Part shown: positions 1 through 5,328 of the stretch, piece after piece | Position numbering within the stretch: position 1 is the first letter of the stretch | Layout of the letters: each line of letters begins with the position of its first letter | Assembly: GCA_910587665.1 (NCBI GenBank) | Contig: CAJUMZ010000039.1 | Span: forward strand, 1-5,328 | Reading direction: 5' to 3' | Origin: an uncultured Muribaculum sp. | GTDB taxonomy: Bacteria; Bacteroidota; Bacteroidia; Bacteroidales; Muribaculaceae | DNA length: 5,328 bases | Made by a program: the position numbers and the translations under genes | The notes under the pieces: model-generated | What the model was told of the DNA's origin: nothing | Seen by the model: the letters and a program-made list of their open reading frames with translations, nothing else | Database searches by the model: none

Positions 1-29
1 GACGCTCTAACCAACTGAGCTATCCCGCC
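1..29 (-). tRNA. 5' part of a tRNA gene, cut by the window edge
   Basis: Read on the minus strand, bases 29 to 1 give a canonical tRNA 5' half: a 7-base acceptor strand GGCGGGA, the TA at positions 8-9, a D stem GCTC paired with GAGC around the loop AGTTGGTTA, then G26 and the first two bases of the anticodon stem. The anticodon and 3' half lie outside the window, so the amino acid cannot be read. A GGCGGGA acceptor with this D arm would suit an elongator Met tRNA among others, but that is only a guess. A good promoter lies directly upstream. Confidence 0.93.
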
Positions 30-47
30 ATTACCGTTTTGCGAGTG

Positions 48-78
48 CAAAGTTATGAATTTAGATTTAATCCTGCAA
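48..78 (-). promoter_or_regulatory. Bacteroidota-type promoter of the tRNA gene
   Basis: On the minus strand there is an exact -7 box TAACTTTG (bases 55-48, consensus TAnnTTTG) with a -33 TTG (bases 78-76) exactly 20 bases upstream. Transcription would start near base 41, about a dozen bases before the mature tRNA 5' end at 29, leaving a short leader for RNase P to remove. The boxes are seen directly. The start point is inferred from the usual spacing. Confidence 0.75.
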
Positions 79-126
79 GCATTTTTACTAAATTTTCTTT
101 ACACTTTTCTGCCGGCGTACTCATTT

Positions 127-158
127 TTTGCCGGAACGAATATTTTTAAGTAACTTCG
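127..158 (+). promoter_or_regulatory. Promoter of the thiamine-uptake operon
   Basis: A -33 TTTG (127-130) is followed after 20 bases by TAACTTCG (151-158), which matches the Bacteroidota -7 consensus TAnnTTTG except for one base. The spacing equals that of the divergent tRNA promoter in the same gap, and the -7 boxes differ by one base. The predicted transcript start near 164-166 lies about 10 bases before the riboswitch aptamer, giving a leader of roughly 105 bases. Confidence 0.65.
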
Positions 159-175
159 CGCCGAGTTAAACAACA

Positions 176-265
176 TATTTTGGGGTGCTGACAGTGACGC
201 CGTTCACTTAATGCTGAGATCATACCCTTTGAACCTGATCCGGGTAATACCGGCGTAGAGAAATA
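176..265 (+). promoter_or_regulatory. TPP riboswitch (THI element)
   Basis: The conserved core of the thiamine pyrophosphate aptamer is present in order: GGGGTGC (182-188), a variable P3 hairpin (AGTGA 193-197 with TCACT 204-208), CTGAGAT (214-220), ATACCC (222-227, its ACCC pairing with the GGGG of P2), TGAACCTGATC (230-240), and the P5 hairpin CCGG-gtaata-CCGG (240-253) followed by CGTAG (254-258). A weak closing P1 can form between TATTT (176-180) and AAATA (261-265). The aptamer ends five bases before the receptor start codon, and no terminator hairpin with a U-run lies between. TPP binding is therefore expected to repress translation of the thiamine-uptake operon rather than to terminate transcription. 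That mode is an inference from the layout. Confidence 0.96.
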
Positions 266-270
266 ATAAT

Positions 271-2529
271 ATGACAAAGCAAAAGCTTTTCATGACATCC
301 TGCGGCATATACGCAGGCATCATGACCGTTTCGGCTGCATCAGTTGCATCATCCGAATCAGCGATCGGCGACTCGCTCACCAACGTAAACTTACCGGAAA
401 TCGAAATTTCCGCCAACCGTGCCGGAGAAAATACGCCGGTAGCCTATAGTGTAATACGTAAAAAGGATATCGCCAAGAGCAACGACGGGCGCGACCTGCC
501 GTTTCTTTTATCGATGACCCCATCGGTAATCTCAACATCCGACGCAGGTGCCAGCATAGGCTACAGCGCCATAAGGGTCAGGGGCACAGACGCCTCGCGA
601 ATAAATGTCATGACAAACGGAATCCCTGTAAACGACGCGGAGAGCCACAATGTATATTGGGTCAACATGCCCGACTTTGCATCATCCGTGCAGGACATAC
701 AGATTCAGCGCGGTGCAGGCACAAGCGTCAACGGTGCAGGGGCATTCGGCGCCTCAATAAACATGGTGACGGACCGCCCGGCATATATCCCTTACGGTGA
801 ATTTTCCGGCGCCTACGGCATGTACAACACCCACAAGGCTACACTCCGCGTCGGCTCCGGACTGCTCGGAAACCACTGGACAATCGACGCCCGAATCAGC
901 AATATCGGGTCAGACGGCTACATCGACCGTGCATCATCAAAGCTTTGGAGCTATTTCGGCCAGATCGGCTATCAAAACGACAAGACTACCTTCAGGCTGA
1001 TAGCTTTCGGAGGCAAAGAGGACACCTACATGGCATGGGACTACGCTACCAAGGAGGAAATGGAGAAATACGGCCGTCGCTACAATCCATGCGGCAAATA
1101 CACCGACAGCGAGGGCAACACGGCATTCTATCCCGACCAAAAGGACCATTTCACGCAACACCACTTCCAGCTCCATTACGGACAATACATCAACGACTAC
1201 TGGCACGTGAACGCGGCACTATTTTACACAAAGGGCGACGGACACTACGATCAGCTGAAGACCAATCGCTCACTTATCGAATACGGACTCACACCCTACC
1301 CCGATGCCTCAGGTGAAATAATTTCTAAAAGCGACCTTATAAGGCTTAAATTCAACGACAACGACTTTGGCGGAGCCACTGCCGCGGCAAATTTCCACCG
1401 GGGAAGAGTCGACGCAACCCTTGGTGGAGCGATAAGCAGTTTCAAAGGGCGGCATTTCGGGCGAATAAAATGGGTGCGCAACTATATCGGCGAGATCGAC
1501 CCGCTTCAGGAATATTACCGAAACACAGGCGACAAGCTCGATGCCAACATATATCTCCGCGCCAACGTAAGTATCACCGACATGCTATCCGCCTTTGCCG
1601 ATATTCAGTACCGCCACATCAACTATAAGATCAAAGGCGTCAGTGACAATTATGACTACGCCACCGCCGCAATGGCATCGCTCGACATACATAAGAAGTA
1701 TGACTTCTTCAATCCGAAAGTAGGACTCAGCTTTAATGACGGCCGCCATAACCGTGCCTTTGCCTCATGGAGTGTTGCCCACCGCGAACCGGTGCGTGAC
1801 AACTTCACCGACGGCGACCGCAACCATATCCCTGCGGCGGAGCGGATGTTTGATTACGAGCTCGGCTACACTTACTCCCACTCCATTTTCAGTCTCGGTG
1901 TCAACCTATACTATATGGACTATAAGGATCAGCTCGTGCTAACCGGACAGCTATCCGACACAGGAAATCCGCTCAGCGTCAATGCGCCCCGCAGCTACCG
2001 TGCCGGCATTGAGCTTCAAGGAGCATTGAGACCTTGCGACTGGTTTGACTGGCAGATAAACGCTGCTGTCTCCCGCAACCGCATCAAAGATTTCACCGAG
2101 TATATCTATGAAGACGAATGGACCAACCCCATAGCTATTTACATCGGCTCGACCCCTATTGCCTTCTCCCCCGATTTCATCCTCAACAACGCATTCAATT
2201 TTCATTACCGCGGCTTCGATGCCTCGCTGCAGAGCCACTACGTAAGCAAGCAATACCTAAGCAACGCCCACTCCGACGAGCAGATGCTCGACCCTTATTT
2301 TGTAAGCAACCTACACCTTGGCTACAGTTTCGGCAAAGTGCTGGGGTTGAAAGACCTGCGTATCGGCGTCTCGGTCTACAATCTTTTCAATGAAAAATAC
2401 GAAAGCAATGGTTATGCCGGAGCGGGCTATTACATTGATGAGCAAGGGCAGAAAGTCATATACCGCTACAGCGGCTACGCGGCGCAGGCCACCACCCACT
2501 TCCTCGCATCACTTACCGTAAGATTCTGA
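271..2529 (+). CDS. omr1: TonB-dependent outer-membrane receptor for thiamine (OMthi/Omr1 type)
   Basis: This 752-residue protein is a 22-stranded-barrel TonB-dependent receptor. It begins with a signal peptide (basic K3/K5, hydrophobic core to about residue 23, likely cleavage near residues 23-26). A TonB-box-like LPEIEIS follows at 41-47, then a plug domain at roughly 52-170 containing IRVRGTDASR, NGIPVND and QIQRGAGTSVNGAGAFGASI. The remainder is barrel, with the family's late NLFNEKY motif and a terminal phenylalanine (LTVRF), the usual outer-membrane assembly signal. It lacks the N-terminal carboxypeptidase-like domain of SusC proteins. The start is bounded by an in-frame TAG at 256-258 inside the riboswitch. 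Thiamine, or its phosphates, as substrate is inferred from the TPP riboswitch directly upstream and pnuT directly downstream, the arrangement known for Bacteroidota thiamine uptake (omr1-pnuT-tnr3 in comparative genomics; the OMthi locus of Bacteroides thetaiotaomicron). The sequence alone would only say TonB-dependent receptor. Confidence 0.93.
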   Translation: MTKQKLFMTSCGIYAGIMTVSAASVASSESAIGDSLTNVNLPEIEISANRAGENTPVAYSVIRKKDIAKSNDGRDLPFLLSMTPSVISTSDAGASIGYSAIRVRGTDASRINVMTNGIPVNDAESHNVYWVNMPDFASSVQDIQIQRGAGTSVNGAGAFGASINMVTDRPAYIPYGEFSGAYGMYNTHKATLRVGSGLLGNHWTIDARISNIGSDGYIDRASSKLWSYFGQIGYQNDKTTFRLIAFGGKEDTYMAWDYATKEEMEKYGRRYNPCGKYTDSEGNTAFYPDQKDHFTQHHFQLHYGQYINDYWHVNAALFYTKGDGHYDQLKTNRSLIEYGLTPYPDASGEIISKSDLIRLKFNDNDFGGATAAANFHRGRVDATLGGAISSFKGRHFGRIKWVRNYIGEIDPLQEYYRNTGDKLDANIYLRANVSITDMLSAFADIQYRHINYKIKGVSDNYDYATAAMASLDIHKKYDFFNPKVGLSFNDGRHNRAFASWSVAHREPVRDNFTDGDRNHIPAAERMFDYELGYTYSHSIFSLGVNLYYMDYKDQLVLTGQLSDTGNPLSVNAPRSYRAGIELQGALRPCDWFDWQINAAVSRNRIKDFTEYIYEDEWTNPIAIYIGSTPIAFSPDFILNNAFNFHYRGFDASLQSHYVSKQYLSNAHSDEQMLDPYFVSNLHLGYSFGKVLGLKDLRIGVSVYNLFNEKYESNGYAGAGYYIDEQGQKVIYRYSGYAAQATTHFLASLTVRF

Positions 2530-3143
2530 TGGAGACAATACCCGAATTCTTCACCTTTGACCGATGTATCGAGCTTCTCGGGTTTATCACCGGACTGCTA
2601 TACCTGTATTGGGAATACCATGCCGACCCCAAGATGTGGTTTGCCAACATCGCCATGCCAACCCTGTCATTCTGGGTCTATTACCGTGCCGGATTGTATG
2701 CCGACTTCGCTATGAACATCTACTACTTTGCAATCGCGATTTACGGTTATCTCGCGTGGACCATGCGGCGCGGCACAAAACAAAAAGGAGCAGAAAAGCA
2801 ACTCCCCATAAGCCACATAAGCCTCAGTCACCTCGCCGGATGCTTAATCGCATTTGCCATAGCATATGCCATTCTCGCCTACTGGCTTGTAGAATACACC
2901 GACAGTACAGTGCCCTACTACGACGCATTCACCACGGCACTGAGCATAGTGGCAATGTGGATGCTCGCCCGTAAATATATCGAGCAGTGGATAGCATGGA
3001 TACTCGTTGACGCGGTATGTGCCTGCCTGTACATGTACAAGGATCGCCCGTTTTATGCCATCCTCTACGCCTGCTACACCGTCATCGCCATCTTCGGTTA
3101 CGCCAAATGGCGACGCCTCATGGGATCGGCACGTGATGCATGA
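2529..3143 (+). CDS. pnuT: PnuT thiamine transporter (PnuC family)
   Basis: This is a 204-residue inner-membrane protein of the PnuC vitamin-transporter family. About seven hydrophobic segments are visible (near residues 13-29, 37-54, 57-77, 101-121, 132-147, 152-168 and 174-192), with a charged loop at 79-91 between the third and fourth. Two similar aromatic-rich stretches, GLYADFAMNIYYFAIAIYGY (55-74) and a counterpart near 172-194 ending FGYAKW, reflect the internal repeat of the family. PnuC-type proteins are facilitators that carry an unphosphorylated vitamin, which is then trapped by phosphorylation in the cytoplasm. Thiamine specificity is inferred from the riboswitch and receptor. Its ATG overlaps the receptor stop codon by one base (TGATG), which implies translational coupling, so the single riboswitch should control both proteins. 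No thiamine pyrophosphokinase gene follows; the next gene is on the opposite strand. Confidence 0.92.
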   Translation: METIPEFFTFDRCIELLGFITGLLYLYWEYHADPKMWFANIAMPTLSFWVYYRAGLYADFAMNIYYFAIAIYGYLAWTMRRGTKQKGAEKQLPISHISLSHLAGCLIAFAIAYAILAYWLVEYTDSTVPYYDAFTTALSIVAMWMLARKYIEQWIAWILVDAVCACLYMYKDRPFYAILYACYTVIAIFGYAKWRRLMGSARDA

Positions 3144-3204
3144 GTGTGCACTAAGCACACCCGGCACCACCTCCTTTATACAACTTCCGGGAATCCACCC
3201 GAAA
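3144..3204. terminator. Possible weak terminator hairpins between convergent genes
   Basis: Two hairpins lie between the stop codons of pnuT and the catalase gene. The first starts directly after the pnuT stop: GTGTGC (3144-3149) pairs with GCACAC (3155-3160) around ACTAA. The second pairs TTcCGGG (3185-3191) with CCCGaAA (3198-3204) around AATCCA, with one C-A mismatch, and could form in RNA from either strand. Neither is followed by a good U-run on either strand, so intrinsic termination here would be weak and the hairpins may only stabilise the 3' ends. Confidence 0.35.
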
Positions 3205-3219
3205 CTGCTTATCATATAT

Positions 3220-4725
3220 TTATTTTCGCGATTTACGTTTATCCCATGACGGATGAGCCGGGTCATCCGCGACAAGAGCCTCCGCAAGGTCAATCGACAG
3301 TGCCTTGGCAAGCATCTCACCATATTCCCTATCAGCATTGTGGCAGGCGCGCACATGACGCTGCTTGATAAACAGCGGAACAGTTTCCATCTGGGCTGCG
3401 GTGTTATTACATGTGGCAAGCTTGTCGTCTTCACTCATAAGCCTCCACAGTTTGCCGGGCTGAGTATAATAGTCATCGTCATACTGACGCTCATCGTAAT
3501 TGAACACCTCCCCCTCAATTGACATCGGGGGCTCCTTAAGCGAAGGATTGTCTCTCCATTCGCCATAGCTGTTGGGCTCATACGCCACAGTGTCGCCATA
3601 ATTGTCATCGGTACGCATCTGTCCGTCGCGATGGAAAGAATGGAATGGGCATTTCGGGCGATTCACGGGAATAAGGTTATGGTTTACGCCAAGACGGTAA
3701 CGCTGTGCATCTCCATAAGAGAAGAGTCGCCCATGAAGCATCTTATCCGGAGAAAAACCGATGCCGTCAACTATATTGGTCGGGTTGAAGGCAGCCTGTT
3801 CAATCTCGGCAAAAAAGTTTTCAGGATTGCGGTTAAGCTCAAGTATCCCTACGTCACGGAGAGGAAAATCTTTGTGATACCATACTTTTGTAAGATCAAA
3901 CGGATTGATATGGTATTCTTTTGCCTCATCCTCGGTCATAAGTTGCACCTGAAGTTTCCAACGTGGAAAATCACCACGCTCTATGGCGTCAAACAAATCA
4001 CGTTGATGCGACTCCCTGTCCTTGGCTATAATTGCCTCGGCTTCCTGGTCGGTAAGATTCTTTATGCCTTGAAGCGTTATGAAGTGAAATTTAACCCATG
4101 TACGCTTATTGTCCTTGTTTATAAAACTGTAAGTATGGCTTCCGAAACCGTGCATATTACGGAATGACGCAGGAATGCCGCGCGGCGACATCGTAATCGT
4201 GATCTGGTGAAGCGCTTCCGGAAGAAGGGTCCAGAAATCCCAGTTGGCCGTAGGGTTACGCATGCCCGTACGCGGATCACGCTTTATCGCATGATTCAAG
4301 TCGGGAAATTTAAGCGGATCACGAAGAAAAAAGACCGGGGTATTATTGCCCACAAGATCCCAGTTTCCCTGATCGGTATAAAACTTCATGGCAAATCCAC
4401 GGATATCACGTTCGGCATCGGCAGCCCCGCGCTCTCCGGCTACGGTAGAAAACCTTACAAGACACGGTGTCTTTTTCCCTATTTCGGAAAAAATCGAAGC
4501 ACGGGTAAATTCTGTAATGTCATCAGTGACGGTAAACGTACCAAATGCCCCTGAGCCTTTGGCGTGCATTCTCCTTTCCGGTATCACCTCACGGTCAAAA
4601 TGAGCGATTTTCTCAAGATACCACGGATCTTGAGCAGAGAATGGACCGCGTAGACCTGCGGTCTGAACATTCTGGTTGTCGGCAATCGGGCGGCCGTTTT
4701 CTGCGGTAAGTCTTTTCTTGTCCAT
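3220..4725 (-). CDS. katA: Monofunctional haem catalase (small-subunit type)
   Basis: This 501-residue catalase converts hydrogen peroxide to water and oxygen, probably as a cytoplasmic homotetramer with haem b. All active-site landmarks are present: catalytic His54 in RRMHAKGSGAFGTF, catalytic Asn127 in DLVGNNTP, the RFSTVAGERG stretch (91-100), and the proximal haem-ligand Tyr337 with Arg333 in RLFSYGDAQRYRLG. By alignment from memory with bovine catalase, positions matching its NADPH contacts are also kept (H173, R182, V281-W282, H284). The length fits the small-subunit clade, and no flavodoxin-like C-terminal extension of large-subunit catalases is present. The start is well fixed: an in-frame TAA lies four codons upstream (minus strand, 4740-4738), and an A/T-rich stretch precedes the ATG. 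It stands alone, convergent with pnuT, and appears intact. Catalase in Bacteroidales protects against oxygen exposure and is commonly under OxyR, but no clear OxyR site was recognised here. The symbol katA is the usual generic name; katB is used in Bacteroides fragilis. Confidence 0.97.
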   Translation of the reverse strand: MDKKRLTAENGRPIADNQNVQTAGLRGPFSAQDPWYLEKIAHFDREVIPERRMHAKGSGAFGTFTVTDDITEFTRASIFSEIGKKTPCLVRFSTVAGERGAADAERDIRGFAMKFYTDQGNWDLVGNNTPVFFLRDPLKFPDLNHAIKRDPRTGMRNPTANWDFWTLLPEALHQITITMSPRGIPASFRNMHGFGSHTYSFINKDNKRTWVKFHFITLQGIKNLTDQEAEAIIAKDRESHQRDLFDAIERGDFPRWKLQVQLMTEDEAKEYHINPFDLTKVWYHKDFPLRDVGILELNRNPENFFAEIEQAAFNPTNIVDGIGFSPDKMLHGRLFSYGDAQRYRLGVNHNLIPVNRPKCPFHSFHRDGQMRTDDNYGDTVAYEPNSYGEWRDNPSLKEPPMSIEGEVFNYDERQYDDDYYTQPGKLWRLMSEDDKLATCNNTAAQMETVPLFIKQRHVRACHNADREYGEMLAKALSIDLAEALVADDPAHPSWDKRKSRK

Positions 4726-4753
4726 ACAATCAAAGTGTTATTACATTCATAGA

Positions 4754-4789
4754 TAAAAATATTATGTGAAACACCCTGCTCCGGCAAAA
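4754..4789 (-). promoter_or_regulatory. Probable catalase promoter
   Basis: On the minus strand TATTTTTA (bases 4761-4754) matches seven of eight positions of the -7 consensus TAnnTTTG, and TTTTG (4789-4785) lies 23 bases upstream as a -33 element, slightly longer than the usual spacing. Transcription would start near 4747, giving a leader of about 20 bases. The region is A/T-rich, so a chance match is possible. Confidence 0.4.
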
Positions 4790-4796
4790 AGTTTCA
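4767..4796. repeat. Inverted repeat in the catalase promoter
   Basis: TGAAAC (4767-4772) and GTTTCA (4791-4796) form a perfect 6-base inverted repeat with an 18-base spacer. It brackets the proposed -33 element of the catalase promoter, a position suited to a regulator binding site. It is short enough to occur by chance in A/T-rich DNA, and the regulator, if any, is unknown. Confidence 0.25.
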
Positions 4797-4901
4797 TCAG
4801 CATATTTTGGGTATTATACTTCATTATAGAAATGACCGAGAAATGCCATCTATATAACATTATTTAACCCAAATGCGCAGATATTCCGCCCAATTCACCG
4901 C

Positions 4902-4909
4902 TAATTTTG
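4902..4909 (+). promoter_or_regulatory. Candidate -7 promoter box ahead of two small ORFs
   Basis: TAATTTTG is an exact match to the Bacteroidota -7 consensus TAnnTTTG on the plus strand. No clear TTTG -33 element lies about 20 bases upstream, so the promoter is only half supported. Transcription would start near 4916, about 45 bases before the first small ORF. Together with the catalase promoter it makes 4740-4959 a divergent regulatory region. No gene was seen in that stretch. Confidence 0.4.
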
Positions 4910-4959
4910 CATACGAAAACCACTACAGCTTTCCTTGAAACATCTAAATTCAATCAGAT

Positions 4960-5037
4960 ATGTCATTCATCATAGCAATCATTTGTGCGCTGGCTTGGCT
5001 CGGACAAGCACTTCACGACGGCGCCGACATCAACTGA
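4960..5037 (+). CDS. Small hydrophobic ORF of 25 codons, function unknown
   Basis: An ATG ORF of 25 residues starts MSFIIAIICALAWLGQALHD and ends GADIN. The N-terminal half is a single hydrophobic stretch (residues 3-14) long enough to enter a membrane, followed by a short polar tail. An in-frame TAA at 4945-4947 bounds it upstream, and A/T-rich sequence precedes the ATG. It lies after a consensus -7 box and 23 bases ahead of a second hydrophobic small ORF on the same strand. No family was recognised. It could be a small membrane peptide, a leader peptide for the following ORF, or chance. Confidence 0.35.
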   Translation: MSFIIAIICALAWLGQALHDGADIN

Positions 5038-5060
5038 CCGACAACTAAACTCTCTTTCAT

Positions 5061-5231
5061 ATGATTGGAATAATTCTTTGGGCGATATTGATTATCCTTA
5101 TTGTCATATGCGCATGTCCCGGTTTCATAACCGCACTAATCGTCAACACGGCGATTGTATTGAGTGCATATGGACTTATCTATTGGATAATCCGTAGAAT
5201 AAAAAAGCGAACGCATTTCACTCGCTCATAA
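5061..5231 (+). CDS. Small two-helix membrane protein, function unknown
   Basis: This ATG ORF encodes 56 residues with a strong membrane-protein composition. The first hydrophobic segment covers residues 2-19 (starting IGIILWAILIILIVICAC), then a PGF turn, then a second segment at about 22-44 ending in GLIYWII. The tail RRIKKRTHFTRS is strongly basic, so by the positive-inside rule the C-terminus should be cytoplasmic, and with two helices the N-terminus too. An in-frame TAA at 5046-5048 bounds the start. The ordered pattern of helix, turn, helix and basic end is more than expected from random DNA, but the ORF is short and no family was recognised. Small stress-induced membrane proteins and hydrophobic toxins have such shapes; neither role is shown here. 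Confidence 0.55.
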   Translation: MIGIILWAILIILIVICACPGFITALIVNTAIVLSAYGLIYWIIRRIKKRTHFTRS

Positions 5232-5244
5232 ACTTTGGCTCAGT

Positions 5245-5272
5245 AAAAAAAGGTCACCCGAAAGTGACCCTT
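5245..5272 (-). terminator. Intrinsic terminator for a leftward gene beyond the window
   Basis: Read on the minus strand, GGTCAC (5269-5264) and GTGACC (5257-5252) pair around TTTCGG, followed by a run of seven T (5251-5245). The stem can extend by a G-U and two A-U pairs, using AAG before it and the first T residues after it. On the plus strand the hairpin has no downstream T-run. It therefore terminates transcription coming from the right edge, where the gene itself lies outside the window, and offers little to the plus-strand small ORF that ends at 5231. Confidence 0.8.
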
Positions 5273-5328
5273 GAGTGATCCGAGCGGGCCTTGTGAGAGT
5301 GGTGTTATCTTGTTGATTTTCAATTTGT

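Noticed and set aside
204..416. A 70-codon minus-strand ORF across the riboswitch and the receptor signal peptide.
   Set aside because: It runs antisense to a conserved RNA aptamer and the start of the receptor gene, so it is a chance open frame.
945..1316. A 123-codon plus-strand ORF inside the receptor gene.
   Set aside because: It is an arginine-rich alternate frame wholly inside the TonB-dependent receptor with no independent support.
2844..3434. A 196-codon minus-strand ORF spanning the pnuT end and the catalase 3' end.
   Set aside because: It overlaps two well-supported genes, one on each strand, and its translation shows no domain or membrane pattern.
3631..4167. A 178-codon plus-strand ORF opposite the catalase gene.
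   Set aside because: It is antisense to the conserved catalase coding sequence, has no recognisable domain, and is explained by codon bias on the other strand. The same applies to the shorter plus-strand ORFs at 4207-4554 and 3253-3522.
4826..4853. ATAG and CTAT elements upstream of the catalase gene, considered as an OxyR operator.
   Set aside because: They are separated by 20 bases instead of the 7-base steps of the OxyR quarter-site pattern, and the other quarter-sites are missing.
4985..5197. A 70-codon plus-strand ORF with a GTG start in the small-ORF region.
   Set aside because: It overlaps both hydrophobic small ORFs in another frame, needs a GTG start, and has an irregular polar, Cys/His-scattered composition typical of a shadow frame. 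The alternative frames give coherent membrane peptides.
5273..5328. The segment to the right of the terminator, considered as a tRNA 3' end or the end of a minus-strand CDS.
   Set aside because: No TTCRA T-loop is present for a tRNA. Two minus-strand frames stay open through the terminator, so no coding end can be chosen from this short stretch.

Overview
This window looks like ordinary chromosomal DNA from a Bacteroidota bacterium, most likely of the order Bacteroidales. The taxon is inferred from three things: promoters of the -33 TTG / -7 TAnnTTTG type, start codons preceded by A/T-rich sequence with no Shine-Dalgarno motif, and a TPP-riboswitch-controlled outer-membrane receptor plus PnuT pair typical of that phylum. 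A family such as Muribaculaceae would fit but cannot be shown from this sequence.

Left to right, bases 1-29 are the 5' part of a tRNA gene on the minus strand, with a near-ideal promoter at 48-78. A second promoter at 127-158 fires the other way into a TPP (THI-box) riboswitch at about 176-265. This controls a two-gene operon: a TonB-dependent outer-membrane receptor (271-2529) and, overlapping its stop codon by one base, the inner-membrane thiamine transporter PnuT (2529-3143). The receptor would bring thiamine, or its phosphates, into the periplasm, and PnuT would let thiamine into the cytoplasm, where pyrophosphorylation traps it. The kinase that often follows these genes in Bacteroidota is absent here.

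Convergent with this operon is a complete monofunctional haem catalase on the minus strand (3220-4725), with a plausible promoter at 4754-4789. The 76-base gap between the two stop codons holds two modest hairpins and no strong terminator.

The right end (4726-5328) has no large gene. It holds a TAnnTTTG promoter match at 4902-4909 followed by two very small hydrophobic ORFs: 25 codons at 4960-5037, and 56 codons at 5061-5231 with two likely membrane helices and a basic tail. A clear minus-strand intrinsic terminator at 5245-5272 marks the end of a transcription unit that begins beyond the window. No CRISPR array, insertion sequence, integrase or phage gene was seen. The least explained material is the pair of small membrane ORFs. 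The most interesting regulatory point is the placement of the riboswitch directly against a start codon that has no Shine-Dalgarno sequence.
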